The notes: generated by a model from the letters alone, not told the origin. Positions 1 through 9,083 are shown, counted from the stretch's first letter. The stretch: DNA of 64,000 nt from Microbacterium sp. LCT-H2 (GCF_001866135.1 NZ_MODW01000001.1:434001-498000); one strand, 5' to 3'. Numbers and translations are program-made.

Positions 1-54
1 GAGGAGTGCCAGAAGTGCGATGGTCGCGCCGAGCTTGGGTGCTGTGATGTTCAA
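1..54 (-). CDS. N-terminus of an exported or membrane protein, cut by window edge
   Basis: A leftward reading frame starts at a TTG codon (52-54) and runs off the window. A GGAGAGG Shine-Dalgarno sequence lies six bases before it. The 18 visible residues are a short polar start with one lysine followed by a hydrophobic stretch (GATIALLALL), as in a signal peptide or first membrane helix. Nothing more can be said about function. It lies downstream of, and on the same strand as, the glycosylase-like gene, separated by about 150 bases in which I see no gene. Confidence 0.45.
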   Translation of the reverse strand, partial: MNITAPKLGATIALLALL

Positions 55-202
55 GGGATGCCTCTCCGAGCAGGTTGATGTCGACGCTGACCGTATCAGC
101 GCCTACTGACACCTTCGGTTCTCAGTGCGAGACGCGAAAGGCGCTGATGACCATCGTTACCGGACGGTCATCAGCGCTCGCGTGGCGAGCTCCCCGTGCC
201 CG

Positions 203-844
203 TCATGGCGTCGATCGCACGGGCTCGAGCAGACCTGCCACCTCGACGAACGCGTCGGCTCGTCGCTTTACGCGTGCAGCTCTCTCCTCGAGATCCCGCA
301 CGAAGAGAGCCTGCGGCGAAGGGTGAAACGTCCGAACGACGGTGAGACCCCGCTCACGCTCGATCTCAGGGGACTGCCTAAGCAACCGGCGCCAGGCGTG
401 ATCCGCATCACCACCCTGGAGTAGCACGACCTTCAGCCTCGGCGCGAGTTCCAGCAGGTGCAGGATCGTCTGGACGCCGGCATCCAGCTCAGCCGCCTTC
501 GGGGCGCGGTTGATGTACCAGGGGTACGCATTCCACGGCAGCAGCTCGTACGGAGATAGCGCTGCTTGCTCGAGCAGGACCGCCTGAAGCTCGGCGCTGC
601 CGTCGTTGTTCTCGACGCAGATGAAGCCCGAACCCTTGCCGTCCTGCGTCGCGGGCCCTGGATCGCGAAGAATGCTCAGCACCCGCGCTTCGACTCCACC
701 ATGAAGGGGCGCGACGTACGGCGCCCACCCGCGGCCGACCTCACGCAGTTCGTCGACGTACTCGTTGACCGGCGCGATGTGCAGCGCATAGCGATCGTCC
801 CACTGCTGCTGTCGAAACTCAGGGTCCGCCATACGTCGGGGCAT
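203..844 (-). CDS. Uracil-DNA-glycosylase superfamily-like protein
   Basis: This 213-residue protein resembles the uracil-DNA glycosylase-like fold used in base-excision repair or related nucleic-acid roles. Three blocks support this: an early RDPGPAT segment followed by a G-rich turn, a central LPWNAYPWY block, and a C-terminal FHPSPQAL block. These correspond to the water-activating, uracil-recognition and HxxP minor-groove loops of the family. It lacks the iron-sulfur cysteines of family 4/5 enzymes, so the exact subfamily is open. An alternative in-frame ATG lies 12 bases inside the chosen start; neither has a strong ribosome site. Enzyme activity is inference from motifs. Confidence 0.6.
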   Translation of the reverse strand: MPRRMADPEFRQQQWDDRYALHIAPVNEYVDELREVGRGWAPYVAPLHGGVEARVLSILRDPGPATQDGKGSGFICVENNDGSAELQAVLLEQAALSPYELLPWNAYPWYINRAPKAAELDAGVQTILHLLELAPRLKVVLLQGGDADHAWRRLLRQSPEIERERGLTVVRTFHPSPQALFVRDLEERAARVKRRADAFVEVAGLLEPVRSTP

Positions 845-1110
845 GCGCCGACGGTATCAGCCAGCGTCCGTCCGGGTGTGCGGGATGCCGCACGTGCGAC
901 CGAGGGAGTCGCCACCCATGAGGCATCCCGCGTGAGGCCTCCCCAGCCTCGTCCCCAGAACCGGACACCCGCGGGGGCCCGCGGTGATCCGATACCTCAG
1001 GATGCCGCGTGACAGCGGCCGGCACAAGGTTCAGACGAAAGGTGGTTGTCACCGTCTTTCGTGACCGCAAGACTCGTCGTGAACTGTTCTTCGGAGACGG
1101 GAGCACCATC

Positions 1111-2979
1111 ATGGGTCAGCGCGACGCATCAGAGACCATCCGGCAACAGCAGGCAGAGCTGCAGGCACGGCTCCCGTTCGACGATGAGCGGGATCTCGCG
1201 GCGGCCGAGCGAGGATTCATCGGCACGCTAGACGAGCCTGCGATCCGCAACGCCGCCGGCGATATCATCTGGGACGCGTCCACCTATGACTTCTTGCAGG
1301 GTGATGCTCCGGAGACGGTGAACCCGAGCCTGTGGCGCCAGAGCACGCTGGTCGCCAAGCACGGCCTGTTCGAGGTCGTGCCCGGCCTGTACCAGATCCG
1401 CGGGCTCGACCTGTCGGTGATGTCATTCGTCGAGGGCGACACCGGCGTGATCGTGATCGACCCGCTGATCTCGAAGGAGACCGCAGCCGCGGCGATGGCG
1501 CTCTACCGGCGTCACCGCGGTGACCGCAAGATCACCGCTGTCATCCACACCCACTCTCACATCGACCACTTCGGCGGCGTGCAGGGCATCGTCTCACAGG
1601 CCGACGTCGACGCGGGGGTCGAGATCATCGTCCCCGCGGGCATGGTCGAGCACGCGGTGGCAGAGAACGTCTACGCGGGCACCGCGATGGGCCGGCGCGC
1701 CGGGTACATGTACGGCGCGGCACTCGCACGCGGCCCGCAGGGGGCAGTCGGCGCCGGTCTCGGACAGACGACGTCGACCGGGGAGGCGACCCTGCTCGCG
1801 CCGACGCTGGAGATCACCGAGACGGGGCAGACCCACACCGTCGACGGGCTGGAGATCGAATTCCAGATGGCGCCGGGCACCGAGGCGCCCAGCGAGATGC
1901 ACTTCTACTTCCCGAAGTACCGGGCGCTGTGCATGGCGGAGAACGCCACGCACACGCTGCACAACCTGCTCACCCTGCGGGGCGCGGTCGTGCGGGATCC
2001 GCACGTGTGGTCGCAGTACCTCACCGAGGCCATCGAGCGTTACGGCGACGACGCCGAAGTCGTGTTCACCTCGCACCACTGGCCGACCTGGGGCAACGCG
2101 GAGATCCGTGAGTTCCTCGGTCTGCAGCGGGACCTGTACGGGTACCTGCACGACCAGACGCTGCGGATGCTGAACCAGGGCATGCAGGGCGCCGAGATCG
2201 CCGAGGCGATCCAGCTGCCGCCCGCGCTCGAGAACGCCTGGCACGCCCGCGGCTACTACGGCTCGGTCAGCCACAACGTAAAGGCCATCTACCAGCGGTA
2301 CATGGGCTGGTTCGACGGGAACCCGGCTCGGCTCTGGCCGCACGCGCCGAAGGAGCAGGCGAAGCGCTACGTCGACGCGATCGGAGGCATCGACCGGGTC
2401 CTCGAGCTCGCCCGCGCCGCCTTCGACTCGGGAGACTTCCGCTGGGCGGCCACACTGCTCGACCACGCGGTCTTCACCGAGGAGAACAATGCGGAAGCGA
2501 AGGCGCTCTACGCCGACACCCTCGAGCAGCTCGGCTACGGCGCTGAGAACGGCACCTGGCGCAACTTCTTCCTCTCCGGGGCGACCGAACTGCGCGAGGG
2601 AAACTTCGGTACCCCGACCGTGACCAACGCCCCAGCCATCCGAGCGCAGCTCACCCCGGAACAGCTGTTCGATGCCGTCGCGATCACCGTCGACGGCCCG
2701 CGCGCCTGGGACCTCGACCTCGGATTCGACATCACACTCAGTGATCTCGACCGCTCGTTCCACGTCACGCTCCGCAACGGCGTGCTCGTCTACGTCGAGC
2801 GCGAACCCGCCACAGATGCCGCACTGCATCTCACCCTCACCAAGGAGCGGCTCATCCGCCTCGCCGGCGGAGACCTCGACGCCGAGGGCCTGGACGTGCG
2901 CGGCGACCTCGGCGTCCTGAAGCAGTTGCTCGGCGTACTGACCCCCGGAGACCCGGCATTCGAGATCGTGCTGCCCTAA
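1111..2979 (+). CDS. Alkyl sulfatase, metallo-beta-lactamase fold (SdsA/BDS1 family)
   Basis: This enzyme would hydrolyse primary alkyl sulfates such as SDS to alcohol and sulfate with a binuclear zinc centre. The signature HTHSHIDH gives ligands H148, H150, D152 and H153, with a further metal-site segment near residue 275 (MAENATH). The middle helical dimerisation domain and the C-terminal SCP2-like domain (about residues 500-622) complete the family layout. I chose ATG 1111 because a GGAGACGGGAG ribosome site lies just before it; the open frame extends 34 codons upstream. Length is 622 residues, close to the roughly 650 of SdsA1. No clear signal peptide is seen, so it may act in the cytoplasm. 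Confidence 0.9.
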   Translation: MGQRDASETIRQQQAELQARLPFDDERDLAAAERGFIGTLDEPAIRNAAGDIIWDASTYDFLQGDAPETVNPSLWRQSTLVAKHGLFEVVPGLYQIRGLDLSVMSFVEGDTGVIVIDPLISKETAAAAMALYRRHRGDRKITAVIHTHSHIDHFGGVQGIVSQADVDAGVEIIVPAGMVEHAVAENVYAGTAMGRRAGYMYGAALARGPQGAVGAGLGQTTSTGEATLLAPTLEITETGQTHTVDGLEIEFQMAPGTEAPSEMHFYFPKYRALCMAENATHTLHNLLTLRGAVVRDPHVWSQYLTEAIERYGDDAEVVFTSHHWPTWGNAEIREFLGLQRDLYGYLHDQTLRMLNQGMQGAEIAEAIQLPPALENAWHARGYYGSVSHNVKAIYQRYMGWFDGNPARLWPHAPKEQAKRYVDAIGGIDRVLELARAAFDSGDFRWAATLLDHAVFTEENNAEAKALYADTLEQLGYGAENGTWRNFFLSGATELREGNFGTPTVTNAPAIRAQLTPEQLFDAVAITVDGPRAWDLDLGFDITLSDLDRSFHVTLRNGVLVYVEREPATDAALHLTLTKERLIRLAGGDLDAEGLDVRGDLGVLKQLLGVLTPGDPAFEIVLP

Positions 2980-2991
2980 AAGACGGCGCGC

Positions 2992-3615
2992 ATGGACGCC
3001 ACCGAGAAAGTCACTCATCCCGGCCGGTGGTTGGAGGTGGCCACGGTGGTGCTGCTGTCCATAACCGCGGTCATCACCGCATGGTGCGGATTCGAGGCGT
3101 CGAAATGGGGCGGTGAGATGTCTATCGCCTTCAGCCAAGCGTCCAGCGCACGTGTCCAGGCCGCCTCCGCCGAAAGCAGGGCCCAAGCGGCGCGCCAATA
3201 CGATCTGACCATCTACACCGAATGGGTGCTCGCCACCGCAGACGACGACCAGGAACTCGTCACCTTCATCGAGGAACGCTTCACGGACGAGTTCCGGATC
3301 GCGTTCGACGCCTGGACGGCGGAGGGGCGCGTATCCCAGGGGCCCCTCGCCAGGGAGGAGTACATTCCGCCGGGGACCGAGGAAGCGGAAGACCTGCACG
3401 CGCGCGCGGACGCCAAGTTCGACGAAGCACTCGTGAACAACCAGCGCGGAGACAACTACGCTCTGCTCACCGTGCTCTTCGCGCTCGTGCTGTTCTTCGC
3501 GGCGCTGTCCCAGAACCAGCGCGCCGAATGGCGCCGGCGCACCTTCTTCATTCTGGGCCTGACTCTCGCTGTCATCGGTGTGGTCATCTTGGCGACGTTC
3601 CCCGTGAAAGTGTGA
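2992..3615 (+). CDS. Three-helix membrane protein of unknown function
   Basis: This 207-residue protein starts 12 bases after the sulfatase stop and probably shares its transcript. One hydrophobic helix spans about residues 15-37. A long charged, probably extracytoplasmic loop rich in acidic residues follows. Two closely spaced helices lie at about 155-173 and 183-203, separated by an RAEWRRR segment. The layout resembles DUF4337-type membrane proteins, but I cannot assign a family firmly. The role is unknown; the position suggests a link to alkyl sulfate handling or to the signal peptidase gene that follows. Confidence 0.7.
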   Translation: MDATEKVTHPGRWLEVATVVLLSITAVITAWCGFEASKWGGEMSIAFSQASSARVQAASAESRAQAARQYDLTIYTEWVLATADDDQELVTFIEERFTDEFRIAFDAWTAEGRVSQGPLAREEYIPPGTEEAEDLHARADAKFDEALVNNQRGDNYALLTVLFALVLFFAALSQNQRAEWRRRTFFILGLTLAVIGVVILATFPVKV

Positions 3616-3724
3616 CTGGCGTCGAAGCCCTGACCTCTCGGCCATAGCCCAGCGAATAGTCTGGTGAAGCCGGTAACCGAAAACCGGCCCGGCACGAGCT
3701 ATCGCACGAAGAGGGAACTGCACA

Positions 3725-4243
3725 GTGACGTCACCGACCACGAACCGACGCTCGGGAGTGCGCTGGTCCTTCCTCGCCGGGCTGGCCATCGCAGCGGTCG
3801 TCGTCGCCGTCGACCAATGGACCAAGATCTGGGCCGCCTCTGCGCTCTCGGGCGGAGAATCGAAGGACGTCCTGCCACCGGTTCTCGAGTTCCAACTCAC
3901 CGTCAACCGTGGCGCCGCGTTCTCCCTCGGCACCGACTTCACCTGGCTGCTCGGACTCCTCGCCGCTGCCGCCGCGGTCGCCATCACGGTCTACCTGTGG
4001 CGGGTGGGATCGCTCTGGTGGGCAATCGGGCTGGGCCTGGTCCTCGGCGGTGCGATCAGTCATGCCGCTGACCGCCTGGCACGCGGTGGCGTCATCGACT
4101 TCATCGGCTACTTCGATCTGTTCATCGGCAACGTCGCCGACATCGCGATCGTCGTCGGCGGCATCTACCTTGTCGCGCTCGTCCTCCTGCGTGTGCCGAC
4201 CCGCCGCATCAAACCGACCCCGGCGCCCTCGCCGGCGTCGTAG
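3725..4243 (+). CDS. lspA: Signal peptidase II (prolipoprotein signal peptidase), copy 1
   Basis: This aspartyl protease of the membrane cleaves signal peptides from diacylglyceryl-modified prolipoproteins. It has 172 residues and four predicted helices. Family blocks are visible: VDQWTK (30-34), NRGAAFS (61-67), GGAISHAADR (108-117) and VIDF...FIGNVAD (123-139), giving the catalytic pair D116 and D139. The usual GN of the third block is SH here, placing His113 where Asn is normal. The GTG start is preceded by AGAGGGA. It is the first of three lspA homologues in the window; the other two sit beside metal exporters. Its stop abuts the stop of the convergent VOC gene. Confidence 0.85.
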   Translation: MTSPTTNRRSGVRWSFLAGLAIAAVVVAVDQWTKIWAASALSGGESKDVLPPVLEFQLTVNRGAAFSLGTDFTWLLGLLAAAAAVAITVYLWRVGSLWWAIGLGLVLGGAISHAADRLARGGVIDFIGYFDLFIGNVADIAIVVGGIYLVALVLLRVPTRRIKPTPAPSPAS

Positions 4244-4684
4244 CTATCGCCAGGGCATGTGCTGCAGGCACCAGGTGTTGCCGTCGGGGTCGGCGAAGAA
4301 GGCGTAGAACACTCCGCCGAGGTCCTCGACCTCGCTGATCTCGACGCCGCGCTCGACCAGTTCGGCACGAGATGCCTCGATGTCGGCGACCACCAGGTGC
4401 AGCCCTCGCAGGGTCCCCGGAGGCATGTCGAGCGTGGGCAGGCCCTCGGCCAGGGTGATCGAGCATGCCGAACCCGGTGGCGTGAGCTGGACGATGCGGA
4501 CGCCGGGCTCTGGGTTGATGTCGACGTCGAGCCGAAAGCCGAGCTGGTCTCGGTAGAAGGTCTTTGCTCGTTCGATGTCGGTGACCGGAACCGGCACGAG
4601 CTCCAGCAACAAGGCTCCCGGCGGCACGGGTGGGTTGGTCAGATCGTTGACGGTGTCGCTTGGGGGAGTGGATGCGTCGGTCAT
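4244..4684 (-). CDS. VOC superfamily protein (glyoxalase/bleomycin-resistance fold)
   Basis: This 146-residue protein has the paired beta-alpha-beta-beta-beta modules of the vicinal oxygen chelate fold. The first module begins LLLELVPVPVTDIERAKTFY (about 26-45); the second begins GLHLVVADI (about 93). It ends with the typical FFADPDGNTWCLQ block. Such proteins bind a metal and may act as glyoxalases, dioxygenases or binding proteins; the substrate is not evident. The ATG is preceded by AAGAAGG. The open frame extends 52 codons upstream without homology-like features, so I keep the downstream start. It is convergent with lspA copy 1, with no gap. Confidence 0.8.
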   Translation of the reverse strand: MTDASTPPSDTVNDLTNPPVPPGALLLELVPVPVTDIERAKTFYRDQLGFRLDVDINPEPGVRIVQLTPPGSACSITLAEGLPTLDMPPGTLRGLHLVVADIEASRAELVERGVEISEVEDLGGVFYAFFADPDGNTWCLQHMPWR

Positions 4685-5236
4685 GGATACCGCCCTTCTT
4701 GAGCTGGATGCCCCGCAATCGAGGGGCCGATGATCTGCGGTCCGAGTCTGCCCTCGGCCTCGATCTCCGCCAGTCTCGCTGACGGCTACCGAATCGTCGA
4801 CCCTCGGGCAAGGGCTTCGAACAAGCCCATCTCTTGCCACCTGAACGTGCGCTCTCGATCGGCGATCTCGATTGCCCGCCGGAGCTCGCTGAGTACGCCG
4901 GGGATGATTCGATATTCGTGCCGATAACGCAGAACGCCGATGACTACGGCGTGGAGCTCGACACGGTGACCTGACACCACGCGTGGCGATGAGCCAACTG
5001 CTACACGATCAGTGGCTCCGTTCCGGCGTGCGCTAGCGGCGACCGTCCAGGCTCAACGCCAGACCCTCGCCGCAACACGAGACCGAGATCCCTCCCCTGA
5101 AGCAGTTCCCGGCGAAGCTCGCTCGGAACCGCGTCATGGGTGGACGCGACGTTGCCCGCTTCGCCGGCCTCGTCGAGATCGACAAGGTCATGAGACGTTG
5201 GGATGTCCCTGTCTCTTGACGCCGCGATTCGGCCAG
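4685..5236. other. Gap without a confident gene
   Basis: About 550 bases between the VOC gene and a small membrane-protein gene. A leftward frame at 4786-4980 could encode 64 residues (GTG start, no ribosome site) with a helical RRAIEIADRERTFRW stretch; it may be a gene remnant. Nothing else here looks like coding sequence, and no structured RNA or clear repeat was seen. Confidence 0.4.
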
Positions 5237-5551
5237 TCATTCACGCCGTTCATCGGAGGCCGGCGGCGATCGCCAGACCAGTGCTACCCCGATGATCGTG
5301 GTGATGATGGCGACGTCGTAGCTCGCCACCGTGTACGTCCACCAAGTGCCATTGTGGCTTCCGTATTGTGTATCGGTGCTCAGATGGATCAGGACGAGCG
5401 CGGGTCCGGCTGCCAGGAGCACAATCCCTAACCGCACAAGTCGGCGGTGCAGTCGGTACGCACGCGACGGGCGAGGTGGCGGCCTGCTCGGTGCGGAACG
5501 ATGGCTGAGCGCGGACAGGCGGAGCGGATCGAATCGTGCGTCCGGCGACAT
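5237..5551 (-). CDS. Small two-helix membrane protein
   Basis: This 104-residue protein has a basic, proline-rich N-terminus (about residues 1-38) and two hydrophobic helices at about 39-60 and 75-93. No catalytic or metal-binding motif is seen. Its ATG overlaps the TGA of the 37-residue gene upstream (TGATG), a sign of translational coupling. It is the last gene of the leftward arm that faces the copper operon, after the BNR-like lipoprotein gene, so a role near exported copper-handling proteins is possible but unproven. Confidence 0.55.
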   Translation of the reverse strand: MSPDARFDPLRLSALSHRSAPSRPPPRPSRAYRLHRRLVRLGIVLLAAGPALVLIHLSTDTQYGSHNGTWWTYTVASYDVAIITTIIGVALVWRSPPASDERRE

Positions 5552-5664
5552 CAGAGGATCGCTCCAATCGCGAGGTAGGTGGCGAAGGCGAGGAGGACGA
5601 CGGCGATCGTTGCCGCGGTGATGAAGAAGACGAAGTTCCGGAACGGATTCTTGTGTTCGTTCAT
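5551..5664 (-). CDS. 37-residue single-helix membrane protein
   Basis: A very short frame encodes a charged start (MNEHKNPFRN), then one hydrophobic helix (about residues 11-36) and stops. It begins 24 bases after the lipoprotein gene and ends in a TGATG overlap with the next gene. It resembles small stress or subunit-type peptides that sit in membrane complexes, but no family is recognised. There is no obvious ribosome site, so it may depend on coupling to the upstream gene. The tight spacing on both sides is the main evidence that it is real. Confidence 0.5.
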   Translation of the reverse strand: MNEHKNPFRNFVFFITAATIAVVLLAFATYLAIGAIL

Positions 5665-5688
5665 GGTGGATTCGTGAGTGGGCTGCGG

Positions 5689-6528
5689 TTACCGGGCCGG
5701 GCTGAGGACGGTGAAGCCGTCGACAGTGACACCAACGATGCCTCGGTCATCGACGAGGATGATGCGGTCATCGATGGTGCTGAGGGCTTGAACGGCTCCG
5801 TCGAGTGGCCCCAGCTGCTGCCACGTCCCGTTCTGATCTTGGGCCCAGAGGACCCCGTCGGTGCCGGCGCCGACGAGTGTGCCGTCTGTGCGTGCTACGA
5901 GGGCGTAGAGCAGGGGTGATTCGGGGACGGGGGTGAAGGTGTCGCCACCGTCGGTGCTGACGAGCAGTCCTTCTTCGGTGGCGGCATAGAGCCCGGACTC
6001 TGTGGCGGCGAGGTCGGCTGCCGCTAGAGGGGCATGGGTGGTCCAGTTCGTTCCGTTGTCGGTGCTGGAGAGCAGGTCGATTTGGCTGGAAGCGATGCCG
6101 TACAGGGTTCCGTCGGGGCTGGCGGTGAGGACGTGGAAGTCGGTTGTTCCGTTCAGGGCGATGGGCGACCAGTTGAGGCCATAGTCATCGCTACGGATGA
6201 TGCCGAGGTTCGGGGATCCCAGCTCGGCCGGGGTTTGCTCTCCGGGGTGTCCGGAGGCGAACAGGGTGTCGCCGGTGACAGTGAATCCCATGGCATCGAA
6301 GTCATGGCCGCCGACGGGTCCGGAGACGTTCCCGTCCGGTGTGACGGTGAAGATGCCGTTGTGCGTGGCGACGAGCAGATCGTCACCGCGGGGGTCTTCG
6401 GCGATGCCGTGGATGTGGTCGATGCGGGGTGTCGCATCGGGCTCGTCGGACTGCGCGGCAGTACAGCCCGTAATGACGAGCGTCAGCACGGGGATGGTTG
6501 CGGCGGCGAGAAGAAATGATCGTTTCAT
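5689..6528 (-). CDS. Lipoprotein with BNR/sialidase-like propeller (F510_1955-type)
   Basis: This 279-residue exported lipoprotein has the signal peptide MKRSFLLAAATIPVLTLVITGC with lipobox cysteine at 22. The mature part has repeated propeller-blade motifs such as IRSDDYGLNW, LSSTDNGTNW and VSTDGGDTF (S/TxDxGxxW, Asp-box style). The type is annotated in databases as F510_1955 family glycosylhydrolase, and it often accompanies copper and thiol genes. Catalytic sialidase residues are not evident, so a binding or scaffolding role is as likely as hydrolysis. It follows the DUF305 gene on the same strand by about 145 bases. Confidence 0.75.
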   Translation of the reverse strand: MKRSFLLAAATIPVLTLVITGCTAAQSDEPDATPRIDHIHGIAEDPRGDDLLVATHNGIFTVTPDGNVSGPVGGHDFDAMGFTVTGDTLFASGHPGEQTPAELGSPNLGIIRSDDYGLNWSPIALNGTTDFHVLTASPDGTLYGIASSQIDLLSSTDNGTNWTTHAPLAAADLAATESGLYAATEEGLLVSTDGGDTFTPVPESPLLYALVARTDGTLVGAGTDGVLWAQDQNGTWQQLGPLDGAVQALSTIDDRIILVDDRGIVGVTVDGFTVLSPAR

Positions 6529-6673
6529 GATGGTTTCCGGGTAGCGGCCAGGAGGGTGGCCAGGCTTGTGACGCGGGCAGCAGGGAGCGCGCCGCGGGGT
6601 CGGTCTTCGCGCGGGGCGATCGCGCGGGAAACGCAGGGCGGGTCGTTCGGGAATCGGCCCGCCCCGCGTGGTT

Positions 6674-7282
6674 CTACAGTTCTCCGAGGAGGTCCTTCAT
6701 CGTGGCGATCTCCGCCGTCTGGTCATCGATCACCTGTTGCGCGAGCTCGAGGACGTCCGGGTTCTGCGCGTCGTCAAGCGCCGTCTGTGCCATGTCGACG
6801 GCGCCTTCGTGGTGCACGATCATCTGCTCGAGGAACAAACGGCTGGCCTCGGTCGCGTCGGCGTCTTCCAACATGGTCATGTCCTCTTCGGACATCATGC
6901 TGTCGTCGCCGCCCATGGAGCCGTGGTCCATGCCGCCCATCGAATCGGGGTCGTACTCCACACCCCAGTCCTCGAGCCACCCGAGCATCTTGTCGATCTC
7001 CGGGCCCTGCGCCGCCTTGATCTGTTCGGCGAGCTCGACCACCCGCGGGTCCGCGCCGTCCTTGGCCAGCAGAATGTCCGACATCTCGATGGCCTGCTCA
7101 TGATGAGGGATCATCATCGTGACGAACATCTCGTCAGCCTCGGTTGAGGCCGACGAGGACGTCGACGCGGACGGTGAGCTGCTGGTACCGGACGGCGCGG
7201 TGCCGGTGTCGGCGCAGCCGGTCAGTACCAGGGCGAGGGTGAGAGCGCCGGTGCTGAGTGCGAGGGGGATCTTCTTGTTCAT
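6674..7282 (-). CDS. DUF305 lipoprotein, His/Met-rich, probable metal-related
   Basis: The protein has 202 residues. A lipoprotein signal (ALVLTGC) is followed by a Ser/Thr linker and two DUF305 repeats. The first contains MFVTMMIPHHEQAIEMSD, the second LFLEQMIVHHEGAVDMAQ. The two HH motifs and the methionine-rich linker (MGGMDHGSMGGDD) are plausible copper ligands; DUF305 proteins belong to a ferritin-like helical class common in copper clusters. ATG 7282 was preferred over the upstream frame start because GAAGGA precedes it at good spacing and the signal peptide begins there. The neighbouring CsoR sites support copper regulation. Confidence 0.85.
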   Translation of the reverse strand: MNKKIPLALSTGALTLALVLTGCADTGTAPSGTSSSPSASTSSSASTEADEMFVTMMIPHHEQAIEMSDILLAKDGADPRVVELAEQIKAAQGPEIDKMLGWLEDWGVEYDPDSMGGMDHGSMGGDDSMMSEEDMTMLEDADATEASRLFLEQMIVHHEGAVDMAQTALDDAQNPDVLELAQQVIDDQTAEIATMKDLLGEL

Positions 7283-7376
7283 GGTCGTTCCTTCGTAAGT
7301 CGTATGAGAGTTCGCTGAAGCGGCGGCGCCAACGGGCGCCGCAGGGCCGCCCACAGTTGGGTCGGCGTGCGAATAC

Positions 7377-7823
7377 TCAAGTTCGACTGATCGAAAGAAC
7401 CGTCAACGAGGGGCCACGAGGGAGGGCATCGGTCGCTTCCCACCGCAACCAGCTGGTCACCTCGCGAAGGGAGATGCCGGAGCGTCGGGCAAACGTCGGT
7501 GGGACGAGGAGCAGAAGGCCGGCCAGCAACGCGAGTACGCAGGCGGTGACCATGTCGTCGTGACCCTGCCCTTGTCCGGTGGTCACGTGGCACGGCCCGT
7601 CGCAGGCAGCGGCACCACCGTCGTCGAGGCTCGCCGTGGCGTCCGGAACGTGAGCGACTGTCGATGCGGAATGGGCGACGCCCGAGGAGCCGTGCCCGGC
7701 AGGTTCCGCGGTGAAGGTGTGCATGCCCAGGAGGCCGACGATGATCAGGACGGCCGCGGTGCCGAGCATCAGCAGGGTGCGCAGCGACAACTGCGGGCTT
7801 GTGGCGCGAACCGTCACCTGCAT
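7377..7823 (-). CDS. DUF6153-like membrane protein
   Basis: This 148-residue protein has one helix at about 16-34, a His-containing extracytoplasmic linker with a Cys-x3-Cys-His group (ACDGPCH, about 83-89), a second helix at about 101-118 and a conserved tail ending SLTVLSISRT. A similar helix-linker-helix protein with the tail SLTQLSLSRT is encoded at 25349-25819. The family is found in actinobacterial copper clusters, but its function is not known. GGAAGG precedes the start. It is part of the leftward transcript that probably starts at the CsoR operators. Confidence 0.7.
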   Translation of the reverse strand: MQVTVRATSPQLSLRTLLMLGTAAVLIIVGLLGMHTFTAEPAGHGSSGVAHSASTVAHVPDATASLDDGGAAACDGPCHVTTGQGQGHDDMVTACVLALLAGLLLLVPPTFARRSGISLREVTSWLRWEATDALPRGPSLTVLSISRT

Positions 7824-7893
7824 CCTCGATCCTTCCTGTTCCTCACGACGCTAGCACCGCCGCCTGTGTGCCCGACATCGATCCTGTGCACAC

Positions 7894-9054
7894 TCAGAAG
7901 CCGCCTGCCAGCTCGTGCTTGACCGCCAGGATTTCCCTTGCCGCTGACCACCCGACAGCACCCGCCCTCTTGCCGTCGGCGGTCCTGAAGGTCGAGACGA
8001 GGCCGCCGCCGGCCGATGACGTCGTTTCCGCGGTCGCCTGCGGCAAGACGACGCCCGCTCCACTCAGCGTGACGCCGTGCACATTCACCGTGAACCCGGA
8101 AACGTGCCGGTACGGGCCAGGATCGTCCCCGCCGTGCAGATCATGAAGCAGCGCTCGGGCGGCGTGAGCCCCTTGTGCCACCGCATCATCCCAATGATCC
8201 ATACGATAGAGCGAACCGTCGGGACCGACATGAGCGGCGACCCCACCGGCCGCATACACTGCCGGGATCGTCCTGGCACGGAGCCGGTCATCGACCTCGA
8301 TCGCGGCACCGTCTGAGCGGATCCATGAGACAGCCGGAACTGTTCCGTGGGCGAGGACGATCACGTCTGACGATACAGATGTCCCATCATCGAGGAGTAC
8401 GTCACCCCCGCTTCCGGAAGCCGAGATGGAGCGCACTGTCCGGCCTGGATGGAACTCCGTGTGCGCAGCGTGCAGATCGCGGAGCCGGGTGGCGATCGGC
8501 AACCCGAGGCTGTGCGCCAAGGGGATTTCGGAGCGCGCGACGAGATGCACTCTGGCACCAGCGCTCACAAGGTAGCTTGCTGCTTCTGCTCCGACCAGCC
8601 CGGCACCGAGGACAGTGACAACCCGCCTTTCGAACGTCGGACCCGCATGCCCTCGGATGCGTAGCGCGTCGGACGCGCTGTGCAGCGTGAAGACCCCCTC
8701 GCTGACGCCTGTCGCCTGCAGGGGACGCGGGGCGGCGCCGGTCGCCACGACAGCCGTTGCGAATATCAGCCGTCTGCCATCGTGCAGCAAGATGCCCCGC
8801 TCTTCCATCCCGACAGCGCTGCCGGGGATCGTCTCGACATCGATCGAGTCCAAGGCAGGCAGCGCGGATTGCTCCGGGGTGAGCAGGCCACGAAGGATGC
8901 CCTTGGTCACCAGCGTGCGGTTGTACGGGGCGAACGGCTCCGCATGCACGATCCGGATCGACCCGTCGAAACCGCTGCGCCGCAACGTGACCGCCGCAGA
9001 ATGACCCGCGGCGCCCGCGCCGACGATGAGCACATCCGAGCTGGTCTTATCCAT
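7894..9054 (-). CDS. FAD-dependent NAD(P)H oxidoreductase in copper cluster
   Basis: This 386-residue flavoprotein of the pyridine nucleotide-disulfide/ferredoxin-reductase class has an FAD-binding GAGAAGHSAA at 12-21, a second dinucleotide site LGAGLVGAEAASYL near 146-159, and an AAGGVA motif near 270 where the C-terminal FAD contact normally sits. No redox CxxC or CxxxxC pair is present in the active-site region, so it is not a classical disulfide reductase. It may reduce a quinone, a ferredoxin or a metal directly. The ATG is preceded by AAGGGAG. It is the first gene left of the divergent CsoR-box promoter region. Confidence 0.8.
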   Translation of the reverse strand: MDKTSSDVLIVGAGAAGHSAAVTLRRSGFDGSIRIVHAEPFAPYNRTLVTKGILRGLLTPEQSALPALDSIDVETIPGSAVGMEERGILLHDGRRLIFATAVVATGAAPRPLQATGVSEGVFTLHSASDALRIRGHAGPTFERRVVTVLGAGLVGAEAASYLVSAGARVHLVARSEIPLAHSLGLPIATRLRDLHAAHTEFHPGRTVRSISASGSGGDVLLDDGTSVSSDVIVLAHGTVPAVSWIRSDGAAIEVDDRLRARTIPAVYAAGGVAAHVGPDGSLYRMDHWDDAVAQGAHAARALLHDLHGGDDPGPYRHVSGFTVNVHGVTLSGAGVVLPQATAETTSSAGGGLVSTFRTADGKRAGAVGWSAAREILAVKHELAGGF

Positions 9055-9083
9055 GAGAAGCTCCCTTCACCCCCTTGACCGGA

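Noticed and set aside
1594..3987. A nearly 800-codon open frame antisense to the alkyl sulfatase and membrane-protein genes
   Set aside because: It follows the wobble pattern of the GC-rich sense genes, has no ribosome site or recognisable domain, and spans three sense genes.
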